From an uncultured Prevotellaceae bacterium (lineage in GTDB: Bacteria; Bacteroidota; Bacteroidia; Bacteroidales; Muribaculaceae), in assembly GCA_946055125.1 (NCBI GenBank), contig CAMGFF010000161.1, positions 1 to 5,717 of the forward strand: a DNA stretch of 5,717 nucleotides, written 5' to 3'. Numbering within the stretch: position 1 is the first letter of the stretch; each line of letters begins with the position of its first letter. The notes under the pieces are model-generated. The model did not search any database. It saw only the letters and a list, made by a program, of their open reading frames with translations, and was not told the DNA's origin. Made by a program: the position numbers and the translations under genes. This document shows positions 1 to 5,717 of this stretch, one piece after another.

Positions 1-2558
1 ATGCTCAGGCTGATGCCTTTCCAGTAGAAGTTGTTGGTCATTCCGAAGGTGAAGTCGGGGTTGGGGTCGCCTATGTAGGTGCGGTCGCTCGATGTCACCT
101 TGCCGTCGCCGGTGATGTCGGCATACGTCATCTCGCCGGTCTCGGGGTCAACGCCCTGTGCCACATAGCCGTAGAAGCCGCCCAGGGGGCGTCCCTCCTC
201 GTTGCGCACCACATTCTCCTTGATAAAGTCGCTGGTGGTGCAGGTGGAATACACCTTCTGCAGCGCGAGCTTGGTGAGCTTGTTGCGGTTGAACGACATG
301 TTGAAGTCGGTGCTCCACTCAAATTCGCCCACAAGGTTGCGGCTGCTTATGGTGAACTCCACGCCCTTGTTGGTCATCTCGCCCTCGTTGCGCTGAATGG
401 TCGATGCCACCGACGAGCCGCTGGCGGGCAGGCTCACGTTCATGAGCATGTCCTTGGTGTGCTTGTAATACCAGTCGAGGTTCACCGTCAGTCGGTTGTT
501 GAAGGCTGTGAAGTCGATTCCCACGTTGGTCTGTGTGGTGGTTTCCCACTTGAGGTCCTTGGTGCGGAGGTTGGCGGGCGAGATATTGGGCACGGCGTTC
601 TCGTTGCCCTCCACGGTCCAGTCCACGCGGTTGATGTTGTAGCGCTGCAGGTAGGCGTAGTCGCCTATTCCGTTCTGGTTTCCTGTGGTACCCCAGCCGG
701 CGCGCAATTTCAGGTCGTTGAGCCAGGTGAGGTCTTTCATGAAGTCTTCCGACGACATGCGCCACGCTGCCGAGAACGAGGGGAATGTGCCCCAGCGGTG
801 GTCTTCGTGCAGGCGCGACGAGCCGTCGACGCGCACGTTGGCGGTGACGAGGTATTTGCTCAGGTAGTTGTACGACACGCGGCCGAAGTAGGACATGATT
901 CCCCACTGCGATGCGCCCGAGCCAGTTCCGCTCCACGAGATTTTGTTGGCGGCGTTGAGGGTCTGTATGTCGGCGTTGCGGTAGTGCGAGCCGTTGATCC
1001 AGCTGTTGGTGTAGTCGCTGTCGGTCCACGACGAGCCAAGCATCACGTCGAGGCTGTGGTCCTTGAAGCTCTTCACATAGTTCACCACGTTGTCGAATGT
1101 GAGCACGGTGTTCATGTTGCGGTTGTCCGAGCCAAGACCGTAGTTCTCGCGTCCCCAGGCGGTGGAGATGGGGTCGAGGAAAGAGGTGCTTATGGCGTTG
1201 CGGCGGTCGAGCGAGAAAGTGGACTTGTAGGTGAGCTCGGGCAGGATGGTGAAGAGCAGACTTCCCGAAGCGATGAGGCGGTTCTCGCGCGACTTGTCGT
1301 TCTCGGCGCGTGCCATGTTCTCACGCGGGTTGGTGATATTGCCCACGCCATAGAAGTTGTTGTAGTATTGCCCGGGGTTGAGCGAGTCCCATATTGGGGC
1401 GTAGGTGGGGGTGTTCACCACCGAGAGGATTGTGCCGCCTCGGTTGGCTCCGGTTCCCATTGCGCCACCACCATTGCTTGAGTAGTCGGAATAGGATACG
1501 TTGGCGTTCACCGTGAGCCATTTGCGCACCTTGCCCTCCACGTTGGCGCGGAAGCTGAAGCGCTTAAAGTAGCTCACATCGAGCACTCCTTTCTCATTCT
1601 GATAGCCGGCCGAGAGATAGTATTTCATCTGGTCGTTGCCATTCGACACGGCAAGCTGGTAGTTCTGCGTGTGACCGTCGGTGTAGGTCACGTCGTGCCA
1701 GTCGGTGAGGTCGGGAAGGTCGTCGGGGAGGTTCACAAGGCCTATTTCGTCTTGCAGCTCCTTGTATTGAGCCGAGTTGAGCACATCAATCTTCTTTGCA
1801 ACCTTGTTGATTGAATACTGGGCGTTGAATGAAATCTTTGCATCGCCCTTCGAGCCGGCCTTGGTGGTGATGAGCACCACGCCATTGGCAGCACGTGAGC
1901 CGTAGATGGCAGCCGACGAGGCATCCTTCAGTATCTGCATGTCGGCGATGTCGTTGGGCGAAAGGAAGTTGATGTTGTCAACCGGCACGCCATCGACCAC
2001 ATAGAGGGGGTCGTTGCTGCCATTGAATGATGTGGTGCCGCGCACGCGAATCGACAGCTCGCCACCCGGCTGACCCGAGGGCGACACCACCGACACGCCG
2101 GCGGCACGACCCTGAATTGCCTCACCGGCCGACACGATTGGGCGGCGGTCGATGTCCTTGGTCGATACGCTCGAGATTGCCGTGGTCACGTCCTTGCGCT
2201 TCACCGAGCCGTAGCCAATCACCACCACGTCGTCGAGCACCTGCCGGTTCTCGTCGAGCACTATAGTGAGGTTAGGCCGGGCTGCCACCTCCTTGGTGAG
2301 ATAGCCCACATAGGAAACCACAATCGTGGCGCCCCGGGGCACCTCGAGGGTGAAATTACCATCATAGTCGGTGGTCGTACCTTTAGTGCTGCCCTTTTGC
2401 AGCACGCTCGCACCTATCAGCGGTTCATTGCCCGGGTCGGTCACGATGCCCTTCACCGTAATCGTCTGTGCGCTGATGCCGATAGCAAAAGTCAATGCCA
2501 AGAGTGCCGTGAGAAGTCGGCGGCACTCCACACAAAGGCTAAATCCTTTTTGTTTCAT
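1..2558 (-). CDS. SusC/RagA-family TonB-linked outer-membrane transporter (partial, C-terminus off the left edge)
   Basis: Outer-membrane active importer, powered by TonB-ExbBD, that normally pairs with a SusD-like surface lipoprotein to take up oligosaccharides or other large nutrients. I translated the minus strand from the ATG at 2558; it stays open to the window edge (852 codons; bases 1-2 are a broken codon). Residues 1-30 are a signal peptide ending ISA, cleaved before Q31. Residues ~32-106 are a carboxypeptidase-regulatory-like (CarboxypepD_reg) domain with GIVTDPGNEPLIGASV. Around 107-117 is the TonB-box-like DDVVVIGYG. The plug follows, with the SusC signatures YVVDGVPVDNINF (~185-197) and KDASSAAIYGSRAANGVV (~211-228). 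The barrel includes TTGNQNGIGDYAYLQRY (~622-640), WETTTQTNVGID (from W671), and a Ca-loop-like DITGDGKVTSSD (814-825) before IGDPNPDFTFG. Family members run about 1000-1100 residues, so roughly 150-250 are missing. An in-frame TAA at 2594-2592 with no other ATG between fixes the start. Substrate cannot be told from the sequence. Confidence 0.96.
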   Translation of the reverse strand, partial: MKQKGFSLCVECRRLLTALLALTFAIGISAQTITVKGIVTDPGNEPLIGASVLQKGSTKGTTTDYDGNFTLEVPRGATIVVSYVGYLTKEVAARPNLTIVLDENRQVLDDVVVIGYGSVKRKDVTTAISSVSTKDIDRRPIVSAGEAIQGRAAGVSVVSPSGQPGGELSIRVRGTTSFNGSNDPLYVVDGVPVDNINFLSPNDIADMQILKDASSAAIYGSRAANGVVLITTKAGSKGDAKISFNAQYSINKVAKKIDVLNSAQYKELQDEIGLVNLPDDLPDLTDWHDVTYTDGHTQNYQLAVSNGNDQMKYYLSAGYQNEKGVLDVSYFKRFSFRANVEGKVRKWLTVNANVSYSDYSSNGGGAMGTGANRGGTILSVVNTPTYAPIWDSLNPGQYYNNFYGVGNITNPRENMARAENDKSRENRLIASGSLLFTILPELTYKSTFSLDRRNAISTSFLDPISTAWGRENYGLGSDNRNMNTVLTFDNVVNYVKSFKDHSLDVMLGSSWTDSDYTNSWINGSHYRNADIQTLNAANKISWSGTGSGASQWGIMSYFGRVSYNYLSKYLVTANVRVDGSSRLHEDHRWGTFPSFSAAWRMSSEDFMKDLTWLNDLKLRAGWGTTGNQNGIGDYAYLQRYNINRVDWTVEGNENAVPNISPANLRTKDLKWETTTQTNVGIDFTAFNNRLTVNLDWYYKHTKDMLMNVSLPASGSSVASTIQRNEGEMTNKGVEFTISSRNLVGEFEWSTDFNMSFNRNKLTKLALQKVYSTCTTSDFIKENVVRNEEGRPLGGFYGYVAQGVDPETGEMTYADITGDGKVTSSDRTYIGDPNPDFTFGMTNNFYWKGISLS

Positions 2559-2632
2559 GCATTTGAAGTTGTTTAGGTTAGTAGATATGGTTTATGTTAT
2601 GAAAAATCTCAGTTCTCAGGAATTGTGTATCG

Positions 2633-2640
2633 CAAAATTA
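2633..2640 (-). promoter_or_regulatory. Bacteroidetes-type -7 promoter element for the susC-like gene
   Basis: Read on the minus strand this is TAATTTTG, an exact match to the Bacteroidetes primary-sigma -7 consensus TAnnTTTG. It would start transcription near 2626, giving a leader of about 65-70 nt before the ATG at 2558. No good TTTG (-33) lies 19-21 bp upstream, where the sequence reads around CTATCAAG. A weak -33 fits a promoter that needs an activator, which is usual for susC genes, but that is inference. The leader has no Shine-Dalgarno-like sequence, as is normal in this phylum. Confidence 0.55.
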
Positions 2641-2645
2641 TATAT

Positions 2646-2671
2646 AAAAAATTGCACTTGATAGCGAAGTG
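2646..2671 (-). terminator. Small stem-loop with T-run: weak terminator of the regulator gene, or promoter dyad
   Basis: On the minus strand CACTT (2671-2667) pairs with AAGTG (2659-2655) around a 7-nt loop, and after CAA-type spacing comes a run of six T (2651-2646). This resembles a Rho-independent terminator for the regulator transcript, whose gene ends at 2803. The stem is only 5 bp (two more A-T pairs beyond a mismatch) and not GC-rich, so termination would be weak. The dyad also sits 15 bp upstream of the susC -7 box, where an operator could lie. Both readings are possible. Confidence 0.3.
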
Positions 2672-2672
2672 A

Positions 2673-2750
2673 AAAAAATGTGGATAATAAAACCACCCAT
2701 CAACCTATTAGCCAGCTATTTTCCTAAAAAATACACCCCAAAAAATGTGG
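2673..2750. repeat. Pair of 11-bp direct repeats AAAAAATGTGG in the susC upstream region
   Basis: AAAAAATGTGG occurs at 2673-2683 and again at 2740-2750, 67 bp apart, in the same orientation. Both lie between the regulator's stop codon and the susC -7 box. Half of each copy is an A-tract in an AT-rich gap, so chance is a real alternative; the shared TGTGG end is the less trivial part. Confidence 0.4.
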
Positions 2751-2774
2751 CTGTTTAGTGAGATAAATTCCCCC

Positions 2775-2801
2775 CTTACCTATAAAAACCTCTTACCTAT
2801 A
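2775..2801. repeat. Tandem 10-bp direct repeats CTTACCTATA with 17-bp period (candidate regulator site)
   Basis: CTTACCTATA is at 2775-2784 and repeated exactly at 2792-2801, a 17-bp period, in the gap just after the regulator's stop codon (2805-2803). On the susC sense strand the unit is TATAGGTAAG, lying about 150-175 bp upstream of the predicted susC transcription start. Tandem same-orientation half-sites are a common layout for activators that bind as head-to-tail dimers. Assigning them to the neighbouring regulator is inference. Confidence 0.5.
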
Positions 2802-2802
2802 T

Positions 2803-4449
2803 TTAATGAATCCCCCTCACCAGCTCCTCAAAGTCGGCGCGGTTGCCGCGAGCCTTGTTTTTCACCTTAGCGCGGTAGTTATAGATAGTGTTCACCGAGT
2901 AGCGCAGTATTTCGGCAATCTGCGAGCTGTCGGTAAATCCCAGCCTGATAAGCGCGAAGATGCGCAGCTCGGTGGTGAGCAGTTCATCGCTCTTAGGCAC
3001 GATGCGCTCATCGTCGCGCAGCAAGGCATTGAATTTAGCCACAAAGTCGGGGAAGATGTGCAAGAAGGCAGTGTCGAAGTTCTGGTAGAGCAGCCGCACC
3101 TCATCGCTCGTGGCCGAGGAAGTCTTCACCAGCTTCTTCGCCTCATCCACCTTGCCAATCGAGAGCGACTTGTGCACATTGGCGCGAAGATGCTCAAGGC
3201 GGTCGATATACTCCGAGCACAGCTTGATAAACCGCGAGATATACACATCCTTGATGCAATTCGACTCCTCAAGGTTGGCATTGGCCGCCGTGAGTTCCTC
3301 ATTCATATTGCTAAGGCGGGCATTCAGCTCATTGAGCTTGCCATTGCTCTCCTCAAGGTTGAGCTGCGCGATGGTCACCTTGCGCTTCTGCCGCATGATT
3401 TGCAGCAGCGAGAGCAGCAGCAGCACCGCCAGTGCCGAGGTGAGGATAACCAGCATCACCAAGCGGCGGCTGCGCGCTGCAATGAGCTGCTGATAGCGAG
3501 AGTCGATGAGCTTCTGCGTATTCGAAGTTTGCCAGAAGCGCAGCGGCGAGTTGTAGAAGTTGGTATCCACCCACGAGAATTGCATATAGCGGCTCGCACG
3601 CTCTATATCGCCGGCGTTGAATAGCATATTGGCAAGCATCCACAGCGAGGCGTGGTCCTTCTTCGCCAGGCGAATGTCGGCAATAGCCGAGCGAGCGAAG
3701 CACTCCATCTGCGCCACCGAGTCGCCCGCGATGCCATAGTTCTGCGCCCGGTGATATAGCACCAGCGGATAGGCCGCCGAGTCGGGAGTGAGCATGGCAA
3801 GCTGGCGGTCATTGAGCAGCATTGCGCTGTCGGCGTGGTGTGCGTCGCGGCAGCGGTTCTCCTCAAGCTGCATGTAGAGCCGGCTTTGCCGTGGCAGCAC
3901 ACTGTAGAGCGAGTCCTTGTAGGCCTTTAACTTCGAGGCATAGACATGTGCAAGGTCGCCTCCGCCCACATGATAGCTCACCATCTCGCCATAGCTGTGG
4001 TCGTAGCTGCTATAGTAGTCGGCAAGCAACTCGGCGGGCAGCGTGGCGCGGTCGATGCTCTGAAGCAAGTCGAGCGCAGCCTCATAGCGCCCGCCCGAGC
4101 CATAGAGGTAGGATAGCCTGATGCGGCTCTCGGCAAGCCTTTGCGCATTGCCCGCCCTGGTGGCGCAGGCTATGCACTCATTGAGGTGATACACAGCCGA
4201 GTCGAACATCAGCGCACGGTATTCCTCATAGAGCCGCCGGTGCACGCCATAGAGCCGCTCAGGGTCGCCGCCACACTCTCCAAGCTGCGCCTTGAGCCGC
4301 GTGATTGCAGTCTGCTTCTGCGCTGCGTAGGTGCCGCTGTGCTCTATAACATCGTCGAGCACTTGCAGCAGCGAGTCGAGCCGGCTGCCGCCCCATGCCG
4401 GGAGCAGTGCCAGCGCAACAAATATTGTGAGTAGCAATCTTCTTGTCAT
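2803..4449 (-). CDS. Membrane-spanning transcriptional regulator, DUF6377-like (SusR-like layout), TPR + TM + coiled coil + HTH
   Basis: Likely a one-protein sensor that activates the neighbouring susC locus. It is 548 residues from the ATG at 4449. Residues 1-21 form a signal peptide or N-terminal anchor (MTRRLLLTIF, hydrophobic to ~17). Residues ~25-320 are alpha-helical and TPR-like, best seen at ~77-99, ~106-132 and ~270-292 (LFNAGDIERASRYM), and should lie in the periplasm. A single membrane helix spans L330-I351, followed by positive MRQKRK, which puts the rest in the cytoplasm. A coiled coil covers ~355-405 with repeated LEESN and NEELTAAN. The C-terminal domain (~490-533) has ELRIFALIRLGFTDSSQIAEIL then the recognition helix SVNTIYNYRAKVKNKA, a LuxR-like helix-turn-helix seen in DUF6377 proteins. 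There are no histidine-kinase or receiver motifs. An upstream in-frame ATG at 4566 would add 39 residues, but that hides the signal peptide and puts the promoter box inside the gene. Family naming is from memory of the motif pattern; the ligand is unknown. Confidence 0.85.
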   Translation of the reverse strand: MTRRLLLTIFVALALLPAWGGSRLDSLLQVLDDVIEHSGTYAAQKQTAITRLKAQLGECGGDPERLYGVHRRLYEEYRALMFDSAVYHLNECIACATRAGNAQRLAESRIRLSYLYGSGGRYEAALDLLQSIDRATLPAELLADYYSSYDHSYGEMVSYHVGGGDLAHVYASKLKAYKDSLYSVLPRQSRLYMQLEENRCRDAHHADSAMLLNDRQLAMLTPDSAAYPLVLYHRAQNYGIAGDSVAQMECFARSAIADIRLAKKDHASLWMLANMLFNAGDIERASRYMQFSWVDTNFYNSPLRFWQTSNTQKLIDSRYQQLIAARSRRLVMLVILTSALAVLLLLSLLQIMRQKRKVTIAQLNLEESNGKLNELNARLSNMNEELTAANANLEESNCIKDVYISRFIKLCSEYIDRLEHLRANVHKSLSIGKVDEAKKLVKTSSATSDEVRLLYQNFDTAFLHIFPDFVAKFNALLRDDERIVPKSDELLTTELRIFALIRLGFTDSSQIAEILRYSVNTIYNYRAKVKNKARGNRADFEELVRGIH

Positions 4450-4469
4450 GGCCTGAAATTTCTTTCCTG

Positions 4470-4477
4470 CAAATATA
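4470..4477 (-). promoter_or_regulatory. -7 promoter element for the regulator gene
   Basis: Read on the minus strand this is TATATTTG, an exact TAnnTTTG match. Transcription would start near 4463 and leave a leader of about 14 nt before the ATG at 4449. Its position supports 4449 as the start over the in-frame ATG at 4566, which would lie well upstream of the transcript. No convincing -33 TTTG is found at the expected distance. Confidence 0.5.
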
Positions 4478-4557
4478 CACACAAAATACCATTCATTTGC
4501 TGCTCGCCGCACAAGAATTAAAGTGCTTGGCGCTAATTTTTCACTCGCCCTGTAATC

Positions 4558-4570
4558 TTTCTTCAAGAAA
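4558..4570. promoter_or_regulatory. 13-bp palindrome TTTCTT-C-AAGAAA upstream of the tyrS -7 box
   Basis: A perfect 6-bp inverted repeat around one central base. It ends 6 bp before the tyrS -7 element, so it overlaps the spacer and the -33 region. A one-base loop cannot form a useful RNA hairpin, so if it works it would be as a protein-binding site in DNA. Its A/T-rich content makes a chance palindrome plausible. Confidence 0.3.
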
Positions 4571-4576
4571 TTTGCC

Positions 4577-4584
4577 TAACTTTG
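4577..4584 (+). promoter_or_regulatory. -7 promoter element for tyrS
   Basis: TAACTTTG, an exact match to TAnnTTTG. The transcript would start near 4591 with a leader of about 38 nt. That leader is AT-rich, lacks a Shine-Dalgarno sequence, and is too short for a T-box or other known tRNA-sensing riboswitch. No clear TTTG (-33) is present 19-21 bp upstream. Confidence 0.6.
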
Positions 4585-4628
4585 CAGTCGATTTCGATAA
4601 ACGTCAATATATTAAACCACTAAAATAC

Positions 4629-5717
4629 ATGAATTTCGTAGAAGAACTTAATTGGCGCGGCATGATCAACAACATGATGCCGGGCACCGAGGAACAACTC
4701 AACAAGGAGATGACCACTGCCTACCTGGGTATCGACCCCACTGCCGACTCTCTGCACATCGGCCACCTCTGCGGCGTGATGATGCTTCGCCACTTCCAGC
4801 GATGCGGACACAAGCCTATCGCCCTGGTGGGGGGCGCCACGGGCATGATTGGCGACCCCAGCGGAAAGAGCCAGGAGCGCAACCTCCTCAATGAGGCTAC
4901 TCTTCAGCACAATGTGGCCTGCATCAAGGAGCAGCTCGCGCGCTTCCTCGACTTCGACAGCGACGCGCCCAACGCCGCCGAGCTCGTCAACAACTTCGAC
5001 TGGATGAAAAACTACTCTTTCCTCGATTTCGCCCGCGAAATAGGAAAGTGCATCACCGTGAACTACATGATGGCCAAGGACAGCGTGAAGCGCCGCCTCA
5101 ACGGCGAGTTCCAGGACGGCATGTCGTTCACCGAGTTCACCTACCAGCTCCTCCAGGGCTACGACTTCCTCCACCTCTACCAGACCAAGAACTGCAAGCT
5201 GCAGATGGGCGGTAGCGACCAGTGGGGCAACATCACCACCGGAACCGAACTTATCCGCCGCAAGCTTGGCGCAGAGAACGATGCTTTTGCACTCACTTGC
5301 CCGCTTATCACTAAAGCCGACGGCAAGAAATTCGGAAAAACCGAAAAAGGCAATATCTGGCTCGACCGCAACCGCACCAGTCCTTACGCGTTCTATCAGT
5401 TCTGGCTCAATGTGAGCGACGACGATGCTGAGCGTTACATCAAGATTTTCACCGGACTCAACAAGGAGGAAATCGATGCTCTCGTGGCTGAGCAAGCCGA
5501 GAATCCCGGTCTTCGTCCTATCCAGAAGCGTCTTGCCAAGGAAATTACCACTATGGTACACTCTGAGGCCGACTATGAGGCTGCTGTGGAGGCTTCGCAG
5601 ATTCTTTTCTCAAATAAGGCTCAGGATATTCTTCACAAGATCGACGAGGACACGCTGCTTGCAGTGTTTGAGGGTGTTCCGCAATTTGAGGTGTCGAAAG
5701 ACCTTATCGCCGGAGGC
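4629..5717 (+). CDS. tyrS: Tyrosyl-tRNA synthetase (partial, C-terminus off the right edge)
   Basis: Cytoplasmic class I aminoacyl-tRNA synthetase that activates tyrosine with ATP and charges tRNA-Tyr. From the ATG at 4629 the frame is open for 363 codons to the window end. The HIGH motif is H43-I44-G45-H46 in DSLHIGHL; the KMSKS-equivalent is K234-F235-G236-K237-T238, the KFGKT form found in E. coli-type bacterial TyrRS. Tyrosine-pocket residues are visible by family pattern: Y32, D76 in IGDPSGK, and Y172, Q176 and D179 in YQLLQGYD. GGSDQWGNI (194-202) is the conserved active-site loop. Bacterial TyrRS is about 420-430 residues, so roughly 60 are missing, including the S4 RNA-binding domain. 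The start is set by MNFVEEL, typical of Bacteroidales TyrRS, and by the promoter just upstream. It is divergent from the regulator gene and is an ordinary housekeeping gene. Confidence 0.98.
   Translation, partial: MNFVEELNWRGMINNMMPGTEEQLNKEMTTAYLGIDPTADSLHIGHLCGVMMLRHFQRCGHKPIALVGGATGMIGDPSGKSQERNLLNEATLQHNVACIKEQLARFLDFDSDAPNAAELVNNFDWMKNYSFLDFAREIGKCITVNYMMAKDSVKRRLNGEFQDGMSFTEFTYQLLQGYDFLHLYQTKNCKLQMGGSDQWGNITTGTELIRRKLGAENDAFALTCPLITKADGKKFGKTEKGNIWLDRNRTSPYAFYQFWLNVSDDDAERYIKIFTGLNKEEIDALVAEQAENPGLRPIQKRLAKEITTMVHSEADYEAAVEASQILFSNKAQDILHKIDEDTLLAVFEGVPQFEVSKDLIAGG

Noticed and set aside
319..1029. 236-codon open frame on the minus strand, other frame
   Set aside because: It overlaps the SusC frame on the same strand; its Arg/Gln/His-rich, low-complexity translation shows an out-of-frame reading.
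459..1481. 340-codon open frame on the plus strand inside the susC region
   Set aside because: It is exactly antisense to the SusC barrel, which has clear family motifs in the opposite strand. The translation is valine- and histidine-rich with no recognisable domain, as expected of a shadow in GC-rich codons.
2607..2619. TCTCAG repeated at a 7-bp period in the susC leader
   Set aside because: Only six bases long and downstream of the predicted transcription start; too short to separate from chance.
2371..2661. 96-codon open frame on the plus strand running through the susC promoter
   Set aside because: Most of it is antisense to the SusC N-terminus and the rest is AT-rich promoter DNA; no recognisable product.
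2806..3624. 272-codon open frame on the plus strand
   Set aside because: Antisense to the coiled-coil and HTH part of the regulator, which is well supported; no signal peptide, promoter or family motif of its own.
4522..4541. AGTGC-TTG-GCGCT hairpin followed by five T on the plus strand
   Set aside because: It looks like a terminator, but no plus-strand gene lies upstream to terminate, the stem has 5 bp with one G-T pair and a 3-nt loop, and it lies between two divergent promoters. Probably chance.
234..5328. TyrRS lacks a literal KMSKS motif
   Set aside because: The KFGKT form (codons from 5328) is normal for this class of bacterial TyrRS and is not a loss of the active site.
4620..5561. 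313-codon open frame on the minus strand
   Set aside because: Antisense to tyrS, whose HIGH and KFGKT motifs are unmistakable; the opposite reading is a codon-bias shadow.

Overview
The window is a piece of a Bacteroidales chromosome. Three things support this: a SusC/RagA-type TonB-dependent outer-membrane protein, a regulator architecture typical of that phylum (periplasmic TPR-like part, one membrane helix, C-terminal helix-turn-helix), and -7 elements of the phylum's TAnnTTTG form in front of all three genes. Coding parts are fairly GC-rich and the gaps are AT-rich. Together with protein style this suggests a gut Bacteroidales such as Muribaculaceae, but the family assignment is only an inference.

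Layout. (1) Bases 1-2558, minus strand: the N-terminal 852 codons of a SusC-like transporter, open at the left edge and free of frameshifts where I checked it; a susD-like partner would be expected beyond the edge. (2) Bases 2559-2802: a 244-bp AT-rich gap with a clear -7 box for susC, a small stem-loop with a T-run, and two pairs of direct repeats that could be regulator sites. (3) Bases 2803-4449, minus strand: a complete membrane-spanning regulator that looks like the DUF6377 family (SusR-like layout), in the same orientation and directly upstream of susC. (4) Bases 4450-4628: a 179-bp divergent promoter region with an exact TAnnTTTG box in each direction and a 13-bp palindrome. (5) Bases 4629-5717, plus strand: tyrosyl-tRNA synthetase, missing only its C-terminal S4 domain at the right edge.

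How the genes fit together. Regulator plus susC look like the start of a polysaccharide utilization locus (or other SusCD-type nutrient uptake locus): the regulator would sense a periplasmic signal with its TPR part and activate susC from the inner membrane. The locus abuts the housekeeping gene tyrS, which is transcribed away from it. I found no RNA gene, CRISPR array or insertion sequence. I see no undescribed system in the window; the most checkable novelties are the repeats in the susC promoter region.
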